Notes: generated by a model from the letters alone, not told the origin. 39,237 nucleotides of DNA from a bacterium (GCA_026225095.1 JAMFSC010000240.1:1-39237); one strand, 5' to 3'. Positions 1 through 8,465 are shown, numbered from the stretch's first letter. Program-made: numbers and translations.

Positions 1-66
1 ATCCGGCTCACTCGCGATGCATTTTGCGAGGGCGGGGTGGTGCGGTTGCGGTTAGGTTGTGAGAAC

Positions 67-96
67 AGGGACTAGGGCCTAGGGAATAGGGACTAG
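67..96. repeat. Short tandem repeat of AGGGNNT units
   Basis: Four consecutive 7-base units of the form AGGGNNT (AGGGACT, AGGGCCT, AGGGAAT, AGGGACT) followed by AG. The block lies directly before the open frame of the truncated rpoA and carries in-frame stops, so it is not coding. It resembles the short G-rich tandem blocks common between genes in this kind of genome, which makes its position at about codon 90 of rpoA suspicious. Confidence 0.7.
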
Positions 97-104
97 CGGC
101 CTGT

Positions 105-980
105 TTGTGCGTTGCATTCTGTGGCGCGGCGGAGGAGAAGCAGGTCCCCTTCAAGCTCGCAGGCGAAGGCCCCAAGGCGCTCTACCTCCGTGCCGACGCT
201 GCAGGTGTCATCACCTCCGGCATGATCGAGGCCGACGGCGACGTCGAGATTCTCGACAAGGACGTCTACATCTGCACCATCTCCGAAGGCGGCAAGATCG
301 ACATGGAGATGCGCCTCAAGCGCGGCCGTGGCTACATCTCGGCCGACAAGAACTTCGACGCCGATCTCGGCCTCGGCTTCATCCCCGTCGACTCCGTCCA
401 CTCGCCCGTCCGCAAGGTCAACTACCTCGTCGAGGCAGCCCGTCTCGGTCAGATCACCGACTACGACAAGCTCACCATCGAGATCTGGACCAATGGCACC
501 GTGCTCCCCGCTGATGCGCTCGGCCTCTCCGCCAAGCTGCTCAAAGACCACATGACCATCTTCATCAACTTTGAAGAGGAGATGGAAGCCGGTCACGACG
601 GCCTGCACGACGGCCCCATGATCCGCAACGAGAACCTCAACCGCTCGGTCGAAGAGCTCGAACTCTCCGTCCGCAGCTACAACTGCCTCAAGAACGCCAA
701 CATCGCGACCATCGGCGAGCTCATCCAGAAGACCGAAGCCGAGATGCTCAAGACCAAGAACTTCGGACGCAAGTCGCTCAACGAGATCAAGGAGATCCTC
801 GCGCAGATGGGCCTGTCCCTCGGCATGAAGATCGACGAGGGCGGCAACCCCGTCCCCGGACCAACCTCCGTCCTCCCCGCCGCCACCCTGGCCGCCAGCT
901 TTGGCAGCTTCGATGACGACGAGGACGAAGACGAAGAGGATGACCTCGACCTCGTCGCCAACGAACCCGAAAACTTCTAA
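105..980 (+). CDS. rpoA: DNA-directed RNA polymerase subunit alpha, N-terminally truncated
   Basis: Alpha subunit of RNA polymerase, which nucleates core assembly through its N-terminal domain and contacts UP elements and activators through its C-terminal domain. Recognisable alpha sequence starts only at about base 138 (Lys-Gln-Val-Pro-Phe-Lys). It continues through the second part of the N-terminal domain (RGRGY and the SPVRKVNY block), the flexible linker and a complete C-terminal domain (from [20 protein letters not shown] to [14 protein letters not shown]), and ends in a very acidic Asp/Glu tail. The first roughly 90 residues of a normal alpha (about 340 residues) are absent: in this frame a TAG lies at 87-89, and the bases before it are tandem-repeat DNA. 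The TTG at 105 is only the first possible start and has no ribosome-binding site. rplQ follows, as is usual. The gene could be a broken or duplicated copy, an insertion-split gene or an assembly join. Confidence 0.85.
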   Translation: MCVAFCGAAEEKQVPFKLAGEGPKALYLRADAAGVITSGMIEADGDVEILDKDVYICTISEGGKIDMEMRLKRGRGYISADKNFDADLGLGFIPVDSVHSPVRKVNYLVEAARLGQITDYDKLTIEIWTNGTVLPADALGLSAKLLKDHMTIFINFEEEMEAGHDGLHDGPMIRNENLNRSVEELELSVRSYNCLKNANIATIGELIQKTEAEMLKTKNFGRKSLNEIKEILAQMGLSLGMKIDEGGNPVPGPTSVLPAATLAASFGSFDDDEDEDEEDDLDLVANEPENF

Positions 981-1082
981 CCAACCCATAGGCAGCGTGC
1001 GCGATTTCCCTCGCCACGCTGCCTGTTTCACGTAACACGCAGTTCCCGAACCCGGCAGAAGCCAGGCTCGAAGGAGATCACC

Positions 1083-1562
1083 ATGCGTCACCGCAATGCA
1101 GGATTCAAACTAGGCCGCAACACAAGCCATCGCCGCGCCATGCTCCGCAACCTTGTCACCTCGATCATCCTCAACGATCGCGTCGAGACGACCATCACCA
1201 AGTGCAAGGCCAGCCGGCCCATCGTTGAGAAGATGATCACCCTCGGCAAGAAGGGAACTGTCCACACCCGCCGCCAGGCCGCCGCCTACCTCATGACTCC
1301 TGAAGCGGTCGACCGCCTCTTCAACACCGTCTCCCCCCGCTACGCCACCCGTCCCGGCGGCTACCTCCGCATCACCCGCATCGGAGCTCGTCAGGGCGAC
1401 GCAGCCGAGATGGCAGTCATCGAGCTCCTCGGAGCCGAGCAGGAGCTCAACGAGAAGGCGCAGAAGCGCGAAGAAGCCCGTGCCCGCAAGCGCGAAGAGC
1501 TCAACAAGCAGCTTGAAGAGCGTAACCCCGGTGAGCAGGGCGACCCCGAAGCCGAAAAGTAG
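1083..1562 (+). CDS. rplQ: 50S ribosomal protein L17
   Basis: Large-subunit ribosomal protein bL17, which binds 23S rRNA near the peptide exit tunnel. The start MRHRNAGFKLGRNTSHRRAM and the following block of LVTSIILNDRVETTITKCK type are diagnostic. The conserved L17 core fills about residues 1-120. Residues 120-159 are a charged Lys/Arg/Glu-rich tail, as in other acidobacterial L17 proteins. An AAGGAG ribosome-binding site sits seven bases before the ATG. It is the last gene of the alpha operon here, 100 bases after rpoA and just before a strong terminator. It looks intact, unlike its upstream neighbour. Confidence 0.97.
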   Translation: MRHRNAGFKLGRNTSHRRAMLRNLVTSIILNDRVETTITKCKASRPIVEKMITLGKKGTVHTRRQAAAYLMTPEAVDRLFNTVSPRYATRPGGYLRITRIGARQGDAAEMAVIELLGAEQELNEKAQKREEARARKREELNKQLEERNPGEQGDPEAEK

Positions 1563-1575
1563 TCTCTCCCCAACA

Positions 1576-1614
1576 AAAAGCCCCACCATCGCGCGAGCAA
1601 TGAGTGGGGCTTTT
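1576..1614 (+). terminator. Rho-independent terminator of the rpoA-rplQ operon
   Basis: Perfect 11-base inverted repeat: AAAAGCCCCAC at 1576-1586 and GTGGGGCTTTT at 1604-1614. The stem ends in a T run on the plus strand, 14 bases after the rplQ stop codon. Confidence 0.9.
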
Positions 1615-1761
1615 CCACGCCTGACGAAATCGAAATTGCGACCATCGGGAGCACCATGCGAAGCGGTATACGAGTCACGAAGGTCTTGCCGAAGGCCCCG
1701 TGACCGCCCCACGCGCAGTGGGCCTTTGGAGCGGATTGCCTGTTGGCATAGAGTTGGGTGC

Positions 1762-1799
1762 CCCACCTTCGCGACACGTCTCATCGTCGCTAAGGTGGG
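1762..1799. repeat. Intergenic long-stem inverted repeat
   Basis: CCCACCTT at 1762-1769 pairs with AAGGTGGG at 1792-1799. An inner GCGAC/GTCGC continues the stem after one mismatch, giving a 13-pair imperfect hairpin. It looks like a dispersed non-coding repeat of acidobacterial genomes; that family assignment is recollection and was not tested. The rest of 1615-2201 shows no convincing gene: the short open frames there lack ribosome-binding sites and protein-like composition. Confidence 0.5.
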
Positions 1800-2201
1800 C
1801 CGGAGCGCCACGGTACCCGACCCAGAACCCTACACCTTCAGCGAATCCGATCTAGAGCTGTCCTCGAGTTGCTGTGGTCGTCAGCGATGAAGGGCCAGGC
1901 TCCAGGCTGCACTCGACCGCGCGATAAACGCACAGGAGCATACCACTTTCGAAAACAGGGCCCGCTGTCCAGTTTTTCCACACAACGGCCCACATTCTGC
2001 GCACGAAAAAGTCCTGGTGAAACATTGGGAAATTCGTATCGTCGCCCGCTAACCCTCTTAGAAAACCATAGATGCGGGCAAGGAGCAAGAAAGAGCGATT
2101 TCATACCACTTTATTAGAGGCTTTCAGTTTAGTGGTCCGACCAATTCAACCGATACGTGCTCTCTATTAAAGACGCAGACCACATCTCCCGGAGAACCGT
2201 T

Positions 2202-2372
2202 CTAGCGCTTAATCAACCACATCACCCAACTCGCCGCGATCGTCGCCCCCACCAGCATGGCGAAGCAGTAGGCTCCAAAGCGGATCATCATCTTCGGTTC
2301 CGCCCGCATGGTAATCCCGAAGACGGTCGACATGAACAACGCGAACAGCAGCACAGCCGTAAAGTGTGTCAA
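2202..2372 (-). CDS. Small hydrophobic membrane protein, 56 aa
   Basis: Unrecognised small protein with two predicted membrane segments, at about residues 4-20 and 28-50 (the second around RFGAYCFAMLVGATIAASW). The proposed start is TTG at 2372. It overlaps the TGA of the upstream gene as TTGA, and the sense sequence GGGGAGGAAGG about five bases earlier is a very strong ribosome-binding site. This indicates translational coupling to the DUF6677-like gene, so the three leftward genes (peptidase, DUF6677-like, this one) form one operon. The start is chosen from this overlap; longer readings of the frame upstream are not protein-like. Confidence 0.65.
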   Translation of the reverse strand: MTHFTAVLLFALFMSTVFGITMRAEPKMMIRFGAYCFAMLVGATIAASWVMWLIKR

Positions 2373-2794
2373 GACGCCTTCCTCCCCGTAGCCAGCGAGT
2401 GCGCATCGACCGCCGCAATGATATTCAGCAGCCCCGAAACCACCAGGAACTTCGTCCCATAGTCCGCCACCGCCATCGTGACCGACGAGTGTCCCCAGTC
2501 CAGCAGCCGCGCCAGGAAGTACAAAATCCCCGCCCCAAGATCCCCCGCGAACCCGAGAATATCCAGCAGATCCCCCGTATTCGGAGTGTAGATCTTGCCC
2601 TGCAGCGCAATCCCCGTCACGAACATCCCCACGATCGAGACCAGCAGCAGCCCGCCCCGGATCGGCTTCTTCAGCAGAAAATGTCCCGCACCCGGAATCA
2701 GCCATCCCGCCACCAGCACCAGCGTGGGAGATACCCCCGGACTGTCCACCAGCCTCGCCGGTACCTGCACTTGAGTCGTCATCCCTCCTATCAT
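2369..2794 (-). CDS. DUF6677-like multi-pass membrane protein
   Basis: Integral membrane protein of about 141 residues with four hydrophobic segments. The motif GWLIPGAGHFLLKKPIRGG near residues 33-51 is the typical start of the small TM2/DUF6677-type family (inferred from pattern, function unknown). The chosen ATG at 2794 overlaps the stop codon of the peptidase gene as ATGA with a GGGAG upstream. A second ATG at 2782 follows AGGAGG by a single base, too close for normal initiation. The 3' end overlaps the next small membrane gene by four bases. No function can be assigned beyond membrane location and co-expression with an M24 peptidase. Confidence 0.75.
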   Translation of the reverse strand: MIGGMTTQVQVPARLVDSPGVSPTLVLVAGWLIPGAGHFLLKKPIRGGLLLVSIVGMFVTGIALQGKIYTPNTGDLLDILGFAGDLGAGILYFLARLLDWGHSSVTMAVADYGTKFLVVSGLLNIIAAVDAHSLATGRKAS

Positions 2795-3957
2795 ATACGC
2801 ACCAGCTCCCGCTGCACCCTCCCCGTCACCGCCGCCGACCCCTTCCGCGCGATCATATCCACCTCGTTCCGCACCCCGAACTCCCCCGGAAAATAGATCC
2901 CCGGCTCGACCGAAAAGCACGTATTCTCGAGGATCCGCCGCACGTCATGGGTCTCCAGATTATCCAGGTGCGCCCCGCTCCCATGGATCTCCGTTCCGAT
3001 GTTATGCCCTGTCCGATGCGTAAAGAACTCCCCCATCCCAGCCTCCCGGATCACCGCCCGCGCCGCATCATCCGCCTCCCACCCCTCAATCGGGGCCCCC
3101 GCCGCGAACCGCCCCTCCACCAGCGCAATCGCCGCATCCCGGGCATCCCGCACCACGTCAAACACCCTCTGCTCCCGCTCCGTAGGCTCCCGGTCCACCA
3201 CCCCGGTCCAGGTGATGTCGTAAAACACCCCATCTGGCCGATCAACCTTTCCCCAGATATCGATCAGCACGAAGTCCCCCCGGGCAATCACCCTCGAGCT
3301 CTCCCGTGTAGGCTCATAGTGCGAATCCGCCGAGTTTGGCCCCACACTCACATTCGGCCCATGCTCCCAGACCAGATCCTCCCGGCGCATCGCCTCGGAG
3401 AGCCACTCCACCATCCCAAACTCGTCCGCATGTCCCGAGCGCACCCGCCGCCCCATCTCCCGCCAGCCCTCCGCCAGGATCGCATCGATCTTCCCCTGCG
3501 CGACGTAATGGGTCGCCAGTTGCTCCTCCGTCAGCACCGCCTCAAACTCGCTCACCAGGTCCGCCGAGCTGACGATCTCCTTGCCCAGCTCCCGCAGCAT
3601 CTCCACCGTCCCCGCATCCACCATGGACACATACATAATCGCGTTGCGCGGAGAGTACTGCATCGCCACCCGCGTCACCCCCTCCAGCATCCCCGCCAGT
3701 CCCCCCTCCAGCTCCTGCCACGACGAGTACATCGCCCGCGCCCCCGGCAGCGAGTCCAGCCGCCCCGATTCGATCCGATGCACCAGCTTCTTCGGCTCCC
3801 CCACCGCCGGGACCAGGTAAAACCACCGCCGCGTCACATGTCCTGCCGGAAATCCCAAAATCGTATAAGCCAGCGGATCCCGCCCATGATGGTCGTAGAA
3901 CAACCACCCATCCAACCCCTGCTCCCGCAACGCCGCCTGAATCAACTCAATCTTCAT
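2791..3957 (-). CDS. M24 family Xaa-Pro aminopeptidase/dipeptidase
   Basis: Cytosolic dinuclear-metal peptidase of the pita-bread fold, expected to remove N-terminal residues before proline or split Xaa-Pro dipeptides. Residues 1-150 form the N-terminal creatinase-like domain and 155-388 the catalytic domain. The five metal ligands of the family are visible: Asp233 (LIDIWG), Asp247 (FYDITW), His318 (TGHNIG), Glu351 (SVEPGIYF) and Glu365 (RNEVDM). At 388 residues it is slightly short for Xaa-Pro aminopeptidase P and in range for prolidase-like members, so the exact substrate class is open. It is first in a leftward three-gene operon and divergent from the amidinohydrolase gene across a 155-base gap. 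Confidence 0.92.
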   Translation of the reverse strand: MKIELIQAALREQGLDGWLFYDHHGRDPLAYTILGFPAGHVTRRWFYLVPAVGEPKKLVHRIESGRLDSLPGARAMYSSWQELEGGLAGMLEGVTRVAMQYSPRNAIMYVSMVDAGTVEMLRELGKEIVSSADLVSEFEAVLTEEQLATHYVAQGKIDAILAEGWREMGRRVRSGHADEFGMVEWLSEAMRREDLVWEHGPNVSVGPNSADSHYEPTRESSRVIARGDFVLIDIWGKVDRPDGVFYDITWTGVVDREPTEREQRVFDVVRDARDAAIALVEGRFAAGAPIEGWEADDAARAVIREAGMGEFFTHRTGHNIGTEIHGSGAHLDNLETHDVRRILENTCFSVEPGIYFPGEFGVRNEVDMIARKGSAAVTGRVQRELVRI

Positions 3958-4112
3958 GGCTGAATTCTAACCCGCGAACCCACCATCCCGGCATCCGCCC
4001 CGGCCCGTAACCGGCATGCATACCTATGCGCCAAAATGGATAATCATTCGTATTGACGCACCTTTCGCAGACTGTCACTCTCGCCGATAGAGACTTCCAG
4101 AGAGTGCATCCC

Positions 4113-5015
4113 ATGACGTCGCCCCAGCCCATCCCGCAGCCCGGTCCTTCGCTCCCACTCATCCCCACGCGTCCCACCCTCCTCATGTGCGCCCCCACCC
4201 TCTACGACGTCACCTACGTCATCAATCCGTGGATGGCAGGAAACGTCCACACCGCCTCCCGCGACCGTGCCAACACCCAGTGGCGGCACCTCCACGACGC
4301 CCTCGCCGAGGTAGCCGAGGTCCTCCTCGTCGCCCCCCAGCCTGGCTCCCCCGACATGGTCTTCACCGCCAACGCCGGCCTCGAGCGCGACGGCATCGTC
4401 GTCCTCAGCAGCTTCTTCCACCCCGAGCGCCAGGACGAAGAGCAGCACTTCCAACGCTGGTTCGACCAAGCCGGCTACACCGTCCTCTCCCTCCCCCGCA
4501 CCGAGCCCTTCGAAGGCGAAGGCGACGCCCTCTTCTCCATCGACGGCTCCCGTCTCTGGGTCGGCTTCGGACCCCGAACTCTTCTCGCCAGCCACGCCCT
4601 CCTCGCCCGCACCTGGCCCGTCGAGGTCGCATCCCTGCACCTCGTCGACCCCCGCTTCTACCACCTCGACACCTGCTTCGCCCCCCTCGAAGACGGCTCG
4701 GTCCTCTACTATCCCGGAGCCTTCGACCAACCCTCCCTCGCCAGCATCGAGTCCTTCTACCCACCCGAACTCCGCATCCCCGTCGCCGAAGAAGACGCAA
4801 CCCGCTTCGCCTGCAACGCCGTCACCATCGGCAGCCGCATCTTCATGAACCGCGTCAGCCCCACCCTGTCATCCCACCTCACCGCCCGCGGCTTCGAGGT
4901 CGTTCAACTCGACCTCAGCGAGTTCCTCAAAGCCGGAGGAGCCGCCAAATGCCTCGTCATGAAGCTCTCCCATACCCGGGCCCTCTCAAGAACGACGATC
5001 TCCTTGGTTATCTGA
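4113..5015 (+). CDS. Dimethylargininase / amidinotransferase-superfamily hydrolase
   Basis: Guanidino-group-modifying enzyme of the five-bladed propeller superfamily. It most likely hydrolyses NG,NG-dimethylarginine or a related guanidine to citrulline plus an amine. Visible features are the substrate-binding region SPDMVFTANAGL (about residues 80-91), the EGEGD acidic motif (134-138), the catalytic His184 with Asp186 in YHLDTCF, and the nucleophile Cys280 in GGAAKCLVMKL close to the C-terminus, where the family carries it. The ATG at 4113 is preferred; the open frame extends upstream only to a TTG at 4053 without a ribosome-binding site. Arginine deiminase or ornithine-forming activities cannot be excluded from sequence alone. 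Confidence 0.88.
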   Translation: MTSPQPIPQPGPSLPLIPTRPTLLMCAPTLYDVTYVINPWMAGNVHTASRDRANTQWRHLHDALAEVAEVLLVAPQPGSPDMVFTANAGLERDGIVVLSSFFHPERQDEEQHFQRWFDQAGYTVLSLPRTEPFEGEGDALFSIDGSRLWVGFGPRTLLASHALLARTWPVEVASLHLVDPRFYHLDTCFAPLEDGSVLYYPGAFDQPSLASIESFYPPELRIPVAEEDATRFACNAVTIGSRIFMNRVSPTLSSHLTARGFEVVQLDLSEFLKAGGAAKCLVMKLSHTRALSRTTISLVI

Positions 5016-5112
5016 CGGCAATGGGAGGGGGTACCCCCAGGGGTTCACGGCAACCTGACGAACGTCTACCCTCTGTGCTACTTTGGCAGGGCAGTCGAAT
5101 GAGGTTGGACCA

Positions 5113-6573
5113 ATGCGCTTCGTCACCCGCACTTTAGTAGCCGTCTGCGCCCTGATCTCCCCCGTAATGGTCGCTCAGGACACACGCCACGTCGTCGAGC
5201 CAACGCTACCCTCGGCCTGCGTCCAGCTCAAGGCCCGTCTTCAAGACACGCCGGCCTCGGGAATTGGAAGAAACCTCGCCGAGGAGGACGAGACGAAGCT
5301 CGACACGACACGCATTCAGGCCGCCATCGACCAGTGCAAGCCCGGTTCCGCCGTGGAGCTGATGAAGGACAAGCGCAACAACGCCTTCCTCTCCGGCCCC
5401 CTGGAGCTCCGTGACGGGGTCACCCTCCTCATCGACTCTGAGGTCACCCTCTACGGCTCCCGCGACGCGAAGCTGTACGACCTCCAACCCCTGAACGGAG
5501 AGCCCGCAGCCGCCCTCTGCGGAACCCTCGCCGAGGCCCCGCCCGCCACCTACCCCGCCCCACCCGCCGCCCCGAAGGTCCGCGGTGGCTGCCGCCCCCT
5601 CATCGCCATCAACAACGCAAAAAATTCGGCCATCATGGGCGACGGAATCATCGACGGAAGAGGTTACGCGAAGATCCTCGGCAAGGATTACAGCTGGTGG
5701 GAGTTAGCCCGCAAAGCCGAGCCCAAGAACGAGCGCTACTTCAACCCACGCCTCATCGTCGCCAATCACGCCGATGGACTCATCCTCTACCGCATAACGC
5801 TCCACAACTCCTATAACTTCCACGTCTCGGTCAACGGAACCAACGGCTTCACCGCATGGTCCGTCCATCTCCTCACACCCACCGAGCGCACCATGGACGC
5901 ACGCAACACCGACGGAATCGATCCCGGGACATCGACCAACGTGACCGTAACCAGGTCCTGGATCGACAACGGCGACGACAACATCGCCATCAAGAGCGGC
6001 ACAACGCACATGTCCGTCCTCGACAACCACTTCTACTCGGGACACGGCATGTCGATCGGCAGCGAGACGACTCCAGGCCAGGCCTTCCTCCTCGTCGATG
6101 GACTCACCGAAGACCACACCACATCGGGAATCCGGATCAAGTCCAACGTCACGCGCGGTGGCAACGTCCACGATCTCACCTACCAGAACATCTGCATGCG
6201 CGACGTCAGGAACCCCATCGCGATCAGCCCCTTCTACACCAACCAGACCACCGAAGGCTTTGTCGACCCCAAATACACCGGCGACAAAATCCCCGACTAC
6301 AAGGCGATCACCATCCGCAACGTCCTCGACACCACCGCAGGCGACGTCCTGATCGCCGGCCTCGACGAGGCCCACCGCACCGAGATCACCCTCGACAACG
6401 TCCACATCGAAGGCATCAAGCCCGAGCAGGTCCACACCCAGTTCACCACCGCGACCATCGGACCCGGCCCCGTCAACTTCACCCTGACCGCTCCAACCAC
6501 CACCTCCAGCCCGGCCAAAGGAACGCCCGGCCCCGCCTTCACCTGCGAGGGCAAGTTCCTACCCATGAACTGA
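5113..6573 (+). CDS. Secreted glycoside hydrolase family 28 polygalacturonase
   Basis: Pectin-degrading enzyme that hydrolyses alpha-1,4-galacturonan outside the cytoplasm. A signal peptide (MRFVTRTLVAVCALISPVMV) starts the 486-residue protein. The right-handed beta-helix carries the GH28 signature residues in order: NTDGID (265-270), GDDN (287-290), GHG (310-312) and RIK (341-343). These supply the catalytic aspartates and the substrate-binding His, Arg and Lys. GAGG lies ten bases before the ATG; an in-frame TTG further upstream lacks a site and would bury the signal peptide. Plant-polymer degradation fits a soil Acidobacterium. It is the last host protein gene before the tRNA. Confidence 0.95.
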   Translation: MRFVTRTLVAVCALISPVMVAQDTRHVVEPTLPSACVQLKARLQDTPASGIGRNLAEEDETKLDTTRIQAAIDQCKPGSAVELMKDKRNNAFLSGPLELRDGVTLLIDSEVTLYGSRDAKLYDLQPLNGEPAAALCGTLAEAPPATYPAPPAAPKVRGGCRPLIAINNAKNSAIMGDGIIDGRGYAKILGKDYSWWELARKAEPKNERYFNPRLIVANHADGLILYRITLHNSYNFHVSVNGTNGFTAWSVHLLTPTERTMDARNTDGIDPGTSTNVTVTRSWIDNGDDNIAIKSGTTHMSVLDNHFYSGHGMSIGSETTPGQAFLLVDGLTEDHTTSGIRIKSNVTRGGNVHDLTYQNICMRDVRNPIAISPFYTNQTTEGFVDPKYTGDKIPDYKAITIRNVLDTTAGDVLIAGLDEAHRTEITLDNVHIEGIKPEQVHTQFTTATIGPGPVNFTLTAPTTTSSPAKGTPGPAFTCEGKFLPMN

Positions 6574-6624
6574 TCGTTCCACCTTTGCGCGATCGGCTGC
6601 AAGCCGCTAGAATGAAGCTGGTAC

Positions 6625-6700
<76 letters not shown>

Positions 6701-6826
6701 TTCCCTTCCCCACAATTTGCCGGATTTCCTTGGAAAACCTCAACTATCGGAACAATGATGGTTCGTGTGAAGGGTTCCCGGCATGCCTCTCGTTTTTCAC
6801 TACGCACCACAAAACACCAGTACGAC

Positions 6827-6844
6827 TGACACAGATGTGACACA
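6827..6844. repeat. Direct repeat TGACACA, one helical turn apart
   Basis: TGACACA occurs at 6827-6833 and again at 6838-6844, an 11-base period, inside the gene-free 6701-6993 region between the tRNA and the first accessory gene. A short GGTAC-CCC-GTACC hairpin follows at about 6877-6889. The spacing is what an operator for a dimeric regulator would show. The core TGACACAG also appears at the -35 position of the repeated promoter cassette at 36165-36224. No gene was seen in 6701-6993. Confidence 0.35.
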
Positions 6845-6970
6845 AAGACTGCTGCCCCAATGTGGGACATTGCAGAGGTACCCCGTACCTGCTACCTTCA
6901 TGGCTCACCCCCTTGGAGTTTGTATCGCTGCTTTTTGTTGCGCGAAAGGCATTATCTTAGGCATGGTCTA

Positions 6971-6990
6971 CATAGCGCCACCGCGCTATG
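6971..6990. promoter_or_regulatory. Perfect 8-bp hairpin touching the peptide gene start
   Basis: CATAGCGC (6971-6978) and GCGCTATG (6983-6990) form a perfect stem around the loop CACC, three bases before the first ATG of the small secreted peptide gene. In RNA it would occupy the ribosome-binding region, and no separate Shine-Dalgarno sequence is visible. It may control translation of the peptide or act as an operator. Confidence 0.45.
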
Positions 6991-6993
6991 GGG

Positions 6994-7152
6994 ATGCCGT
7001 CAATGAAGAAATTCGCCAAGATTTGTCTTTTTGCAGCCGTTCTCACCATCACCGGAGGCTTTTTCGGCGCGTCCGTTTCCAAGCACAAGGCGGTTCAGGC
7101 GCGCGAAGTCGAGCCAGATCCTCCGCTTTGTCCCGCTCGGGCCTGCATGTAA
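6994..7152 (+). CDS. Small secreted cysteine-containing peptide precursor
   Basis: Unrecognised 52-residue protein (or 49 from the second ATG at 7003). It starts with Lys-Lys and a hydrophobic stretch KICLFAAVLTITGGFFGASV, typical of a signal peptide or single anchor. It ends in a short acidic/proline segment and a C-terminal part PPLCPARACM with two cysteines five residues apart. It is the first gene of the rightward accessory cassette, 49 bases before a 7-TM protein, and lies behind a perfect hairpin. An exported signalling peptide or small toxin/immunity element is possible but unproven. The translation is protein-like and no overlapping frame competes convincingly. Confidence 0.55.
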   Translation: MPSMKKFAKICLFAAVLTITGGFFGASVSKHKAVQAREVEPDPPLCPARACM

Positions 7153-7201
7153 ACAATGGTGCGCATCAGGCTGATGGGTGCAGGAGTGGAGCGGTTGCCG
7201 C

Positions 7202-7897
7202 GTGACCACCTCTCCTGCATCCTTCATTAACAACACCTGGGCAGCCAGTATTGTCGCCGAAACCTTTCTTTTCATCCTCACCCTGAGAGCGACACCCCGG
7301 CGCTTTCCTTTCATGCTGTTCATTGCGGCACACCTTATCTGGAACGCCGCGCTCTTCCCCCTGGACCGTCATCGCTGGCCCGAACTGTATTTCTACTCCT
7401 ACTGGTACGGGAGAGCTGTGCTGTACGCGCTGGAGTGTTTGGCTGTGGGGGCGACCCTAACACGCCTCATGCGTCCGGCACGGCACTTACCCAGATCGCT
7501 CGCATCTGCCGCGCTGTTGCTGGCATCCGGGATCTGTGGGATCGGATGGCACTTCTCGAACTCGATCTCAAGCCAACGCATCATGCCCATTACAAACTTT
7601 GTCCTGTCGGCGGAGCGGGGGCTTGCCACTGTCGAAGCAGTGATAACCATCTTTTGCATTTTGTTCGTGTCATCCAGTGCCTTTCGCTGGACAAAAAGAG
7701 AAGCACTTATCGTGGCGGGATTTATAGGTCACGCGCTCTCATCAATGCTTTCTGCTGCACTGTTTGCCTTTCTCCCAGTTTCAAGCCTTCCGAACGTGCG
7801 GGTGTTTGTTCAAGTTGCAAGCCTCTGCGTGCTCGGGTTATGGATCAGTGCCTATCTCAGACGAGAAGAGCGCAACACGAGATTTTTCAACAGGTGA
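7202..7897 (+). CDS. Seven-transmembrane protein of unknown function
   Basis: About 231 residues with seven evenly spaced hydrophobic segments (roughly residues 7-25, 37-54, 62-90, 98-118, 131-155, 166-190 and 195-215) and short loops, without an extra catalytic domain. No known family motif was recognised. The GTG at 7202 with GGAG ten bases earlier is preferred; an in-frame GTG at 7178 has no site. It directly follows the secreted peptide gene and is followed after 18 bases by another membrane-anchored protein, so the three may act together at the membrane. A transporter, a receptor for the peptide or a phage-encoded exclusion protein are all compatible with what is seen. Confidence 0.7.
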   Translation: MTTSPASFINNTWAASIVAETFLFILTLRATPRRFPFMLFIAAHLIWNAALFPLDRHRWPELYFYSYWYGRAVLYALECLAVGATLTRLMRPARHLPRSLASAALLLASGICGIGWHFSNSISSQRIMPITNFVLSAERGLATVEAVITIFCILFVSSSAFRWTKREALIVAGFIGHALSSMLSAALFAFLPVSSLPNVRVFVQVASLCVLGLWISAYLRREERNTRFFNR

Positions 7898-7915
7898 ACG
7901 GAGTGGGAGCGCCGC

Positions 7916-8446
7916 ATGTACTCTTTTCTTGGCTTTTTTTTGATTTTGTTCGTGGTCTACGTCGTTTGGGTCTCAACCCTTCGCCGCCGGCTGAAGGGAA
8001 GAGGGGACTCGGCACTCGATTCCTTCGTTCCCCTACCCATTGAAGAGGCTGAACTGATTGCGCTGCAAGAGAATTTCGAGTCTGAACTGCAAAGACACTA
8101 CGAGGTATGGTCTAAAATCGGGGGGTTGGAGGGCTTAAGGTCGCTACGCGAAAACGCAGCCCGCCTGATTGAGGCCTGGCAGGATCGATGCGCCCATATT
8201 GACCCAGCCGCATCCGCAGATCTCGACCGGAGTTTCTCTCGACTAGGGCTATGTGTCCTGATGGCGGCGCTTGAAGCCGCAATCATTTACGCCATGCGTT
8301 TCTTTGGAAGCTCTCGAAGAAACCTGCTCCCGCCCATCCATGCAACCTATGCTGTCAGGTTTTATGCCGAAATCCAAGTTACCCTCAGAACGCTCTGCGA
8401 AGCCCACTCACCCGAAACTCTGGCCATTCTCGGAACTCGCGTCTAA
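7916..8446 (+). CDS. Membrane-anchored helical protein
   Basis: 176-residue protein of unknown function. A single membrane segment (about residues 3-20) is followed by a basic stop-transfer stretch (LRRRLKGRG) and a mostly alpha-helical cytoplasmic domain; a second weakly hydrophobic segment lies near residues 119-133. GGAG stands 11 bases before the ATG. It is co-oriented with and 18 bases after the 7-TM gene, indicating an operon. No motif for enzyme activity was noticed. Confidence 0.7.
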   Translation: MYSFLGFFLILFVVYVVWVSTLRRRLKGRGDSALDSFVPLPIEEAELIALQENFESELQRHYEVWSKIGGLEGLRSLRENAARLIEAWQDRCAHIDPAASADLDRSFSRLGLCVLMAALEAAIIYAMRFFGSSRRNLLPPIHATYAVRFYAEIQVTLRTLCEAHSPETLAILGTRV

Positions 8447-8465
8447 ATACTAAGATGGGAAGTGT

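Noticed and set aside
93..1091. Long leftward open frame (over 300 codons) opposite rpoA
   Set aside because: It is the complementary-strand shadow of the C-rich rpoA codons; the product is Asp/Val/Gly-repetitive and has no ribosome-binding site.
1620..2201. Short open frames (78-136 codons) between rplQ and the membrane gene operon
   Set aside because: No ribosome-binding sites, conflicting frames on both strands, and the region contains a dispersed-repeat-like hairpin; treated as non-coding.
6701..6993. Open frame starting at 6783 and running to 7205 as a possible protein
   Set aside because: Composition is not protein-like (many Arg/Ser/His runs) and it overlaps the better supported secreted peptide frame at 6994-7152.
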